Shown: in pieces, positions 1 through 5,421 of the stretch
How the letters are laid out: each line of letters starts with the position of its first letter
Position numbering within the stretch: position 1 is the first letter of the stretch
Source: Myxococcales bacterium
GTDB lineage: Bacteria > Myxococcota > Polyangia > Fen-1088
Direction: 5' to 3'
Assembly: GCA_003157315.1 (NCBI GenBank)
Contig: PMJE01000504.1
Coordinates: forward strand, 1 to 5,834
DNA length: 5,834 bases
Translations under genes and position numbers: made by a program
Notes under the pieces: model-generated
The model's database searches: none
Seen by the model: the letters and a program-made list of their open reading frames with translations, nothing else
Told to the model about the DNA's origin: nothing

Positions 1-197
1 GAGTCGTCGTTGTCGATCGAGCACCACAGCAGGTCGCGCAGGTCGCGCACGACACTCCCGTCGGTGGCCGCCGGGCCGCGTATCCCATCGAGTTGCCTCG
101 ACGCTGCGGGATCAAAATCCGGCTGCAGTCCCCGATCGAGCATCGCCTTTCGAGCAACCCGCTGCAACTCGGCCCTGTGGTGCAAATGAACCGTCAT
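1..197 (-). CDS. RNB-domain exoribonuclease (RNase II/R family), N-terminal part, cut by window edge
   Basis: The reverse strand from the ATG at 197 reads 65 uninterrupted codons (MTVHLHHRAELQRVARKAML...) and runs off the window. Residues 50-65 read VRDLRDLLWCSIDNDD, which is the entry of the RNB catalytic domain; in this family the motif continues as a cluster of aspartates (IDNDDSRDLDQ-type) that bind Mg2+. Enzymes of this family degrade RNA processively from the 3' end in the cytoplasm. Only about 50 residues precede the catalytic domain, too few for the paired cold-shock domains of E. coli RNase II or R, so this looks like the short RNB-ribonuclease subtype. An in-frame TGA lies seven codons upstream with no other start codon between, so ATG 197 is the only sensible start. 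A purine-rich GAAGGAG sits 13 nt upstream. The gene is divergent from the permease at 387. The family call rests on one strong motif; the rest of the protein is not visible. Confidence 0.8.
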   Translation of the reverse strand, partial: MTVHLHHRAELQRVARKAMLDRGLQPDFDPAASRQLDGIRGPAATDGSVVRDLRDLLWCSIDNDD

Positions 198-210
198 GAT
201 CGCGAGTGTA

Positions 211-217
211 CTCCTTC
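211..217 (-). promoter_or_regulatory. Ribosome binding site of the RNB ribonuclease gene
   Basis: On the minus strand GAAGGAG is a good Shine-Dalgarno match, but it is 13 nt from the ATG at 197, longer than the usual 5-9 nt. There is no closer start codon in frame, so it supports the ATG at 197 despite the spacing. Confidence 0.5.
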
Positions 218-252
218 ACCTACAGTTCATGCGACAGCAGATGCGCAAACAT

Positions 253-288
253 CGCGCTCATTCCCCCGAGGAAAAAGATATGAGCGCG
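253..288. repeat. Perfect 9-bp inverted repeat in the divergent intergenic region
   Basis: CGCGCTCAT (253-261) and ATGAGCGCG (280-288) are exact reverse complements separated by 18 nt. The repeat lies between two divergent genes (RNB ribonuclease on minus, permease on plus), about 55 nt from the first ATG and 100 nt from the second. It could be a two-half-site operator or an RNA stem-loop in either 5' leader. No T-run follows on either strand, so a rho-independent terminator is unlikely. The centre-to-centre distance of the arms is 27 bp, longer than most dimeric repressor sites. Confidence 0.45.
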
Positions 289-297
289 TGCTAGATT
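289..297 (+). promoter_or_regulatory. Possible extended -10 promoter element for the permease operon
   Basis: TGCTAGATT matches the extended -10 pattern TGn-TAnnnT and lies directly after the right arm of the inverted repeat at 253-288. No TTGACA-like -35 sits at the expected distance. If real, it would give a 5' leader of roughly 80 nt before the ATG at 387. This is a pattern match only. Confidence 0.25.
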
Positions 298-374
298 CTT
301 GTCCGCATGGAATTGACGCGGTCTACGGTCGGGGCTCGCGGATGGCCGGGACCATCTTCGGCGATGCTGACCCA

Positions 375-379
375 TGAGG
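375..379 (+). promoter_or_regulatory. Ribosome binding site supporting the permease ATG at 387
   Basis: TGAGG ends 7 nt before the ATG at 387, a normal Shine-Dalgarno spacing. A competing in-frame GTG at 423 has a GGGGG run 5 nt upstream, so the choice of start is not settled. Confidence 0.4.
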
Positions 380-386
380 CATCGAC

Positions 387-1538
387 ATGTTGTGGACATG
401 TCGCTACTTACCGGGGGCCGATGTGACAGAAAACCTTCCAGAATCCGATTCGGAGGTGCAGCCGTCCCGGGTGACGTTGAAGACGGTGTTTACGATCTGC
501 TTCGGTGTCTTGATCGTGATCGCCCTGGTGATGGCCATCATCCACTCGTTGGTGGCGATCACCCTGACCTACGCGGCCCTGCTACTGGCGGTGACGTTGG
601 ATCACGGCGTGAAGATGCTGGTACGTCGTGGTCTCAAACGATCTCTCGCAATCGCGCTGGTGAGCGTGTCGCTGGCCGGAGTTCTGACCGGGCTCGGGTT
701 CACGCTGATCCCTCCGGCCATCTCCCAAGGCAAGACGCTGGTCGCTCAGGCCCCCATCTTGATTCACACCGCCCGCGCCAGCCGTCTCTTCGGGCGCCTC
801 GATGCTCGTTTTCACCTGGCTGATCACATCGATAAGCTCGAGAAGGGATTCCCCGCGATGCTGGAGGGGGCAGCCACGCCGATTTTGGCCGCGGTGGGCG
901 GGGTGCTCAGCCTTGCGGCCGCTGCCATCACGGTTTTGCTCTTGATGGTGTTCATGCTGATCTTCGGGGGACGCCTGATCCACGCCGCCCTGGATGAGGC
1001 GCGTCCCGAAGCGCGCAACATGTATGGCGATGTGCTGGACAAGATCTACCGATCAATCGGCGGCTATCTTGGCGGGCTGACGCTGCTTTGCACTTTCAAC
1101 GCCACGCTGACCACCACGTTCCTGGCCATCAATGGGCTTCCCTTCTTTCTTCCGCTGGGAATCCTGAGCGGCCTCTCCAGCATGATCCCCTACGCCGGCC
1201 CGGTGGTGACGGCAACCCTGATCACGTTGCTGGCGCTCATCACGGGCAGCGGCTGGCACGCCTTGGCCTGTGTGATCTATTTCATCGCGTACGGACAGCT
1301 CGAGGGAAACGTTCTTGGCCCGTTGGTCTTTCGCCGCACGGTTCACGTCAACCCGCTGGTGGTCATCTTGTCCGTCCTCTTCCTGGGAGAAATGGGGGGC
1401 ATCGTCGGCGCCATCATCGCGGTTCCCGTGGTCGCCGCCCTCCAGGTCATCGTGCGCGAGGTGCTGCGCGTCCGACGCCAACGACTGAAGGTCCAACGCG
1501 CCGAAAACCGCGCCGCCGCCGAGCCCGGCGATGTTTGA
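387..1538 (+). CDS. AI-2E family (PerM/TqsA-type) inner-membrane transporter-like protein
   Basis: The 383-residue polytopic membrane protein has the AI-2E family layout (PF01594): two N-terminal hydrophobic helices (about 33-70), a third at 86-108, a soluble stretch at 112-165, then a helical block from 168 to the end of the membrane part near 355. Family landmarks are IPYAGPVV (267-274) and EGNVLGPLVFRRTVHVNPL (306-324), followed by the glycine-rich EMGGIVGAIIAVP (335-347). A basic tail (RVRRQRLK) follows the last helix. Length is typical. Family members are inner-membrane proteins implicated in export of AI-2 or in Na+/H+ exchange, but many have no known substrate, and none can be assigned here. 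The start may instead be GTG at 423, giving MTENLPESDSE, which removes an atypical N-terminus; both have plausible ribosome binding sites. The stop overlaps the next gene by 8 bp, so the two are translationally coupled. In E. coli the relative perM lies beside bepA, which acts in outer-membrane protein assembly, a parallel to the Omp85 genes here. Confidence 0.9.
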   Translation: MLWTCRYLPGADVTENLPESDSEVQPSRVTLKTVFTICFGVLIVIALVMAIIHSLVAITLTYAALLLAVTLDHGVKMLVRRGLKRSLAIALVSVSLAGVLTGLGFTLIPPAISQGKTLVAQAPILIHTARASRLFGRLDARFHLADHIDKLEKGFPAMLEGAATPILAAVGGVLSLAAAAITVLLLMVFMLIFGGRLIHAALDEARPEARNMYGDVLDKIYRSIGGYLGGLTLLCTFNATLTTTFLAINGLPFFLPLGILSGLSSMIPYAGPVVTATLITLLALITGSGWHALACVIYFIAYGQLEGNVLGPLVFRRTVHVNPLVVILSVLFLGEMGGIVGAIIAVPVVAALQVIVREVLRVRRQRLKVQRAENRAAAEPGDV

Positions 1539-2904
1539 GCACCGGCGCCTCGCCGGCTTGATGGTGGTGTTTTTGGCCGCATGGCCCACGCCTGCCGCGG
1601 CCAAACTTGTCATCGACCATGTCGTCGTACGCGGAGCAACCAAAGTCACGGAGCGGGTGCTGACTACGCGCATGCACCTGTACCCGGGCGATCCGGTGGA
1701 CTTCGCCGTGCTTCACGCGGCCGAGCAACGTTTGATGGAAAGTGATCTATTCAGCAGCGTGCGCGTGTTTATCGAGCTGCCAATAGCGGAGGCATTGCGG
1801 CGCATATATCTCGACGACAGCACCTACGCGGTCGAGGTTGTGGTGGAGGCTGTCGGCAAGCTCACCTGGTTTGCCTTTCCCACAGCCAGCTTCGGCAGTG
1901 GCGATTGGGCCGGCGGTTTCGCCTACGCGAATCAGAACGTCCTCGGTCACGATGTGCACCTCATCGGCGCGGCGCAGATCGGCCAGTCCCGAAGTTACGG
2001 CATCATCGAGTACACCGACCCCCTGGTCGAAGGCGCCCCGCTCACCTACTCGTTGAATGCGGTGTACCGGCCCGAACAGATCCGCTTCTTTGCGAACCAC
2101 AGCTTGGTGATGCTGGTGCCGACCACCGTGGCTGGGGGCAGCGGCCAGATCGGCTGGGTGCTGTCCCCGCACTCGCGCGCGCTCCTCAGGTTGTCGGCCC
2201 GCCACCTGACGGTTGGTACTGCGCAGGTGTGGTGCGAGCCTGCGCTGCCCTACAATCCACGCGGCGGCCGCATTTTTCTCGCGGAGTTCCTGTTGCAGTA
2301 CGACGACACGCACGCTGAGGAGGGGATCCGGCGTGGCATTCGCTTGCTGCTAAAGAATGAGGTGTCCGATCGCTATTGGGGCTCGGACTTCGACTATTCC
2401 AGGTTTGAGACGCGGGTAGAGCTGTACGGCCACTACCGGTGGAACTATCCCTCTCTCAATCTAGCCACCATCCTCGACTACCCAACCTCGGATCACGGGG
2501 TTCCCGTGACGGAGGTAGTCCGTGTCGGTGGGGCCAACTTGCGCGGCTATCTCGCCAACGAGTTCCACGGCGACACCCTTGTCAGCGCGCAGGCCGAGGA
2601 TCAGGCGGTGCTTCTCCATTTGCGGGTTCCCTGGACACAGGTGCTGTTCAACGTCGCGGCGGCGGCGTTCGTCGATGCAGCGACCCTGCTCGAGCGTCAC
2701 CCGGGCGGCACCACGGTCCCGCCGCCCGACGTTGTTGCCCCCCCGGTGCGCTCCAAGCTCAAGGACATCCACGCCAGCTTTGGCGGTGGGGTGCGCGTCA
2801 TTCTACCGGGGGTGGCGATCCCGGCCTTCAAAGTCGACGTAGGCTATGGCATCGACATGCACAGCCTGGCCGTGACAATCTCGGTCGCGGGCGGCGGGAT
2901 GTAA
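1531..2904 (+). CDS. Single-POTRA Omp85/BamA-TamA family outer-membrane protein, copy 1
   Basis: The 457-residue protein has a signal peptide (about 1-24, ending TPAAA before Lys25), one POTRA-like domain (about 26-82: LVIDHVVVRGATKV ... YPGD ... AEQRLMESDLFSSVRVFIE) and a C-terminal beta-barrel (about 110-457). The barrel begins with FPTASFGSGDWAGG and NQNVLGHDVHLIG, resembling the first strands of BamA/TamA barrels. It contains the Omp85 hallmark LRGY (337-340) after VGGAN, matching the VRGF/Y motif of loop 6. Family members fold into the outer membrane and either insert other barrels, translocate proteins, or serve unknown roles; one POTRA is fewer than in BamA (five) or TamA (three), so this is not the core BamA. 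Odd points: the last residues are GGGM rather than the terminal aromatic of most barrels, a proline-rich loop lies at 392-406, and the only cysteine of the mature chain is Cys235. The ATG lies inside the end of the permease gene, with only a weak ribosome binding site, which suggests translational coupling. Confidence 0.85.
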   Translation: MFEHRRLAGLMVVFLAAWPTPAAAKLVIDHVVVRGATKVTERVLTTRMHLYPGDPVDFAVLHAAEQRLMESDLFSSVRVFIELPIAEALRRIYLDDSTYAVEVVVEAVGKLTWFAFPTASFGSGDWAGGFAYANQNVLGHDVHLIGAAQIGQSRSYGIIEYTDPLVEGAPLTYSLNAVYRPEQIRFFANHSLVMLVPTTVAGGSGQIGWVLSPHSRALLRLSARHLTVGTAQVWCEPALPYNPRGGRIFLAEFLLQYDDTHAEEGIRRGIRLLLKNEVSDRYWGSDFDYSRFETRVELYGHYRWNYPSLNLATILDYPTSDHGVPVTEVVRVGGANLRGYLANEFHGDTLVSAQAEDQAVLLHLRVPWTQVLFNVAAAAFVDAATLLERHPGGTTVPPPDVVAPPVRSKLKDIHASFGGGVRVILPGVAIPAFKVDVGYGIDMHSLAVTISVAGGGM

Positions 2905-2912
2905 CCACGCGC

Positions 2913-4286
2913 ATGACTGGTGTTCGGCTCTCCCTCGCCTGCGTGATCCTGGTTTGTGGGGTGGCATGGCCCGCTCCTGCCGGGGCCCGACTTGTGGTTG
3001 ACCACATCGTCGCACGCGGCACAACCGCGGTCACCATTCGGGTGCTGGCAACCCGCATGCACATGTACCCCGGGGACACGGTGGACTTGGCGGTACTCAA
3101 AGCGGCCGAACAACGCCTTATCGAGAGTGATTTGTTCAGCAGCGTACATGTGTTTGTCGACCTGCCCACGCCGGAGGCGGTGCGACGCATGTATCTGGAT
3201 AAAAGCACCTACCCGGTCGAAGTGGTGGTGGAGGCCGTGGGCAAGCAGCCGTGGATCGCCTTTCCCACGGCCAGCTTCGGCAGTGGCGATTGGGCCGGCG
3301 GCGCTGTCTACCTGAACCAGAACCTCATTGGCCGCGACGTGCAGCTTGTGGGCGCGGGGCAGATCGGCCAGTCCCGAAGCTACGTTTTCGTCGAGTATCG
3401 CGATCCTCTCGTGGTAGGCGCCCCGCTCACCTACTCGCTGAGCGGACTCTACCGGTACGAGCAGATCCGCTTCTTTGTCAACCACAGCCTCGTCCAGCAG
3501 GTGCCAACTAGTGTGGCTGGTGGCGACGGCCAGTTCGGCTGGGTGCTGTCCCCTCACACCCGGGCGTCGCTTGGCTTGTCGGCTCGCTACCAGACGGTGG
3601 GTTCCCCCCAATGGTGCGCGACTGAACTGCCCTACAATCCCCACAGCGGCCGCATTTTCCTGCTGCAGTTTCAGCTCCAGTACGATGACACACGCGCCGA
3701 GGAGGGGCTCCGGCGTGGCACTCGTCTGTTCCTCAAGAACGAGGTGTCCGACCGATACTGGGGTTCGGACTTCGACTACTTCAAGTTTGAGATGCGTGTG
3801 GACCTGTACGGTCGCTACCGGTGGAATTACCCGTCTCTCATCCTGGACGGGGTTTTCGATTACCCCACCTCGGACCGAGGGGTTCCCGTGACGGAGCTGA
3901 TTCGTATTGGCGGGAGCAACCTGCGCGGCTACCTCACCAACGAGTTCCACGGCGACACCCTGGTCAGCGCGCAGGCCGAGGATCAGGCGGTGCTCCTCCA
4001 TCTGCGGCTTCCCTGGACACAGGTGCGCTTCAACGTCGCGGCAGCGATCTTCGTTGATGCTGCGACCCTGCTCGAGCGCCACCCCGGCGGCACCACGGCC
4101 CCGCCGCCCGACATTGGTGCCCCCCCGGTGCGCTCCAAGCTCCAGGACATCCACGCCAGCTTTGGCGGCGGAGTGCGCGTAATCTTGCCGGGAGTGGTAA
4201 TCCCGGCCTTGAAGGTCGACGTAGGCTATGGCATCGACGTGCATAGCGTGGCCATGACGATCTCGATCGCGGGCGGCGGGATGTAG
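2913..4286 (+). CDS. Single-POTRA Omp85/BamA-TamA family outer-membrane protein, copy 2 (tandem paralogue)
   Basis: This paralogue of the preceding gene also has 457 residues: a signal peptide (about 1-25, ending PAGA before Arg26), one POTRA (27-83) and a barrel with LRGY at 337-340. By-eye alignment gives about 77% identity over the mature chain with only one single-residue indel (near 232). The open frame extends far upstream to 2439, but that part is out-of-frame reading of copy 1; the ATG at 2913 is chosen because it is followed at once by the signal peptide (MTGVRLSLACVILVCGVAW) and lies 8 nt after the stop of copy 1. No strong Shine-Dalgarno is seen, so it may depend on reinitiation from copy 1. 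Cys235, the proline-rich loop and the GGGM end are all retained. Both copies are intact, so both are probably under selection. Whether they form homo- or hetero-oligomers or handle different partners cannot be told from sequence. Confidence 0.85.
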   Translation: MTGVRLSLACVILVCGVAWPAPAGARLVVDHIVARGTTAVTIRVLATRMHMYPGDTVDLAVLKAAEQRLIESDLFSSVHVFVDLPTPEAVRRMYLDKSTYPVEVVVEAVGKQPWIAFPTASFGSGDWAGGAVYLNQNLIGRDVQLVGAGQIGQSRSYVFVEYRDPLVVGAPLTYSLSGLYRYEQIRFFVNHSLVQQVPTSVAGGDGQFGWVLSPHTRASLGLSARYQTVGSPQWCATELPYNPHSGRIFLLQFQLQYDDTRAEEGLRRGTRLFLKNEVSDRYWGSDFDYFKFEMRVDLYGRYRWNYPSLILDGVFDYPTSDRGVPVTELIRIGGSNLRGYLTNEFHGDTLVSAQAEDQAVLLHLRLPWTQVRFNVAAAIFVDAATLLERHPGGTTAPPPDIGAPPVRSKLQDIHASFGGGVRVILPGVVIPALKVDVGYGIDVHSVAMTISIAGGGM

Positions 4287-4322
4287 CTTCGCACGCCGAG
4301 GGGGTGCGGGTGGTGGGTTGCC

Positions 4323-4331
4323 TGCTATGCT
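4323..4331 (+). promoter_or_regulatory. Candidate extended -10 promoter for the gene at 4341
   Basis: TGCTATGCT fits the extended -10 pattern (TGn-TATnnT). Its last base is 9 nt before the ATG at 4341, so transcription would start at or next to the start codon, giving a leaderless mRNA. There is no Shine-Dalgarno before this ATG, which agrees with that reading. No clear -35 is present. A TTGACA lies at 4332-4337 but has no -10 partner at the right distance. Confidence 0.4.
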
Positions 4332-4340
4332 TGACACTTG

Positions 4341-5075
4341 ATGGGTCGGGTTTGGCGTGCGCTTGGGTTTGTACTCGTGTTGAGCGCCAGGCCGGCGCTC
4401 GGCGGCGAATGCACGGTCGCTCTGGTCGGCGGGGAACCTGTGCTGCAGCACCTGAATGCAGAAGCCCGTCTCCGCTTCATTCACGAACGCTTGCGCATCG
4501 ATGCTCGCCATGCCCGCATGTGGAGTTACTCTTGGGGAGCAATCTATTCGGCCCTCACCATCGGACAATTGGTCGCCGCGCCTCTGGTGTCCCACGCGTC
4601 GGGGCTGGATCTATACGTGGGCGGCGGCTCTGCACTGATTGGTGTTGTTCCGCTGGTCGTCACACCGCTCAAGGTCATGGGTGATGAAAAGCGCCTCGAC
4701 GAACTTGAGGCCGAGATTCTGCAAGAGGATCCCTGCGTCGCGCTTGCCCGGGCAGAGGAATTGTTGAACAGAGACGCAGCGAATGAAGCTCAGGGGCGGA
4801 GTTTGCTCTTTCATGGCGGCAACGTCGTCGTCAACGCCGCTATCTTCCTTGTCATCGGTGCTGGATTTGGCCATTGGACCAGTGCGACCATCAGCTTGCT
4901 GACCGGCATTGCGACCGGGGAAGTTATGATCTTCACTCAGCCGGTCGGCGCTGTCGCGGCATTGCGCCTGTACCGTCGCGGTGACCTTGGTTCCCCATCA
5001 GCCGGGGTTCGCATTGGAATTGCGCCCTTGATAGTCAAGCACGGATCGGGCGTGGTGATGGCCCTGACTTTCTAG
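4341..5075 (+). CDS. Conserved hypothetical secreted/membrane protein with four hydrophobic segments
   Basis: The function is not recognised. The 244-residue product starts with a signal-peptide-like segment (MGRVWRALGFVLVLSARPAL, cleavage near 22) followed by Cys24; GGEC is a poor lipobox, so lipidation is doubtful. A charged region (38-60, EARLRFIHERLRIDARHAR) precedes hydrophobic segments at about 64-83, 92-111, 160-178 and 182-203. Between the second and third lies a charged helix with Cys132 (LDELEAEILQEDPCVALARAEELLNRDAANEA), so Cys24 and Cys132 could form a periplasmic disulfide. Glycines recur in the hydrophobic segments (GAGFGHW, TGIATGE). The end, APLIVKHGSGVVMALTF, is strand-like and stops in Phe. 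The layout resembles uncharacterised proteins I associate with myxobacteria, from memory only. The start is ATG 4341; a TTG at 4338 is one codon upstream but less likely. It follows the Omp85 pair by 54 nt and may have its own promoter. Confidence 0.7.
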   Translation: MGRVWRALGFVLVLSARPALGGECTVALVGGEPVLQHLNAEARLRFIHERLRIDARHARMWSYSWGAIYSALTIGQLVAAPLVSHASGLDLYVGGGSALIGVVPLVVTPLKVMGDEKRLDELEAEILQEDPCVALARAEELLNRDAANEAQGRSLLFHGGNVVVNAAIFLVIGAGFGHWTSATISLLTGIATGEVMIFTQPVGAVAALRLYRRGDLGSPSAGVRIGIAPLIVKHGSGVVMALTF

Positions 5076-5387
5076 GGATGATTCTGGTGACCTGGGCGGG
5101 TTACCGCTTTTCGATCGGCCGTATGGAGGGCCTTGCCCCCGAGGTCAAGGACTGGCTGCACATTCTTCCGCCGGTGGCAGAACGCGTGGGTCTCGACGGG
5201 CTGGTGCTGCGTGCTACGCTGCCCATCCCCGAGCTGTTCCATGGACTCCGGTTCCTGGCGGCGCACGATGCCGCCGGGCACGACGCCTATTTGTTCGGCA
5301 AGGTCGCCGAGCATGGCTTCGTCGCCTTCTACCCCATTGCCTTTCTGGTCAAGACGCCACTGACATTCTGCGGCCTGGCGAATCGAA

Positions 5388-5400
5388 GTGGGATTCCCAC
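5388..5400. repeat. 13-bp palindrome upstream of the VOC gene
   Basis: GTGGGATTCCCAC is a perfect 6+1+6 palindrome. It lies just after the point where the glycosyltransferase similarity ends and overlaps the place where a -35 box would be for the -10 at 5408-5413. It could be a small operator for a repressor controlling the VOC gene, or a chance match. Confidence 0.35.
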
Positions 5401-5407
5401 CGTCAGC

Positions 5408-5413
5408 TATACT
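5408..5413 (+). promoter_or_regulatory. Candidate -10 box of the VOC gene, implying a leaderless mRNA
   Basis: TATACT differs from TATAAT by one base and ends 8 nt before the ATG at 5422. Transcription would start within a base or two of the start codon. No Shine-Dalgarno precedes the ATG (AGGCCCTC), in keeping with leaderless translation. The -35 position holds no recognisable box. Confidence 0.45.
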
Positions 5414-5421
5414 AGGCCCTC

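Larger units (their letters stand above)
1531..4286 (+). repeat. Direct tandem gene duplication (two ~1.37-kb units)
   Basis: The units 1531-2904 and 2913-4286 are co-oriented and aligned at an offset of 1382-1385 bp. Divergence is uneven: for example 2557-2640 and 3939-4022 differ at only 4 of 84 bases, and 1873-1916 and 3258-3301 at 1 of 44, whereas parts of the middle of the genes are much more diverged. This fits an older duplication with purifying selection or local gene conversion in some blocks. Confidence 0.9.

Noticed and set aside
93..377. 94-codon plus-strand frame at the left end
   Set aside because: It runs antisense to the RNB ribonuclease and through the intergenic region, with no family resemblance or good ribosome binding site.
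374..823. 149-codon plus-strand frame overlapping the permease start
   Set aside because: It is an out-of-frame reading of the permease gene, Arg/Asp/Gly-rich, and is fully contained in a clearly assigned gene.
1053..1673. 206-codon minus-strand frame opposite the permease and first Omp85 gene
   Set aside because: Shadow composition, spans the junction of two assigned plus-strand genes, and has no domain signal.
2439..2912. Upstream extension of the Omp85 copy 2 frame as a longer protein
   Set aside because: The first 158 codons read copy 1 in the wrong frame and give Arg/Gly/Pro-rich nonsense; the signal peptide begins at the ATG at 2913.
4290..4308. Weak hairpin (CGCAC ... GTGCG) after the Omp85 pair as a terminator
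   Set aside because: The stem is only 5 bp with a G-rich loop and no T-run follows, so it does not meet the pattern of an intrinsic terminator.
4332..4337. TTGACA as a -35 box
   Set aside because: It lies within 4 nt of the ATG at 4341, and no -10-like hexamer occurs 16-18 bp downstream; probably chance.
2844..4595. 583-codon open frame on the minus strand opposite Omp85 copy 2
   Set aside because: It is a mirror of a high-GC coding gene (low stop density in the antisense frame), has His/Arg/Gln-rich shadow composition with no recognisable domain, and crosses two gene boundaries.
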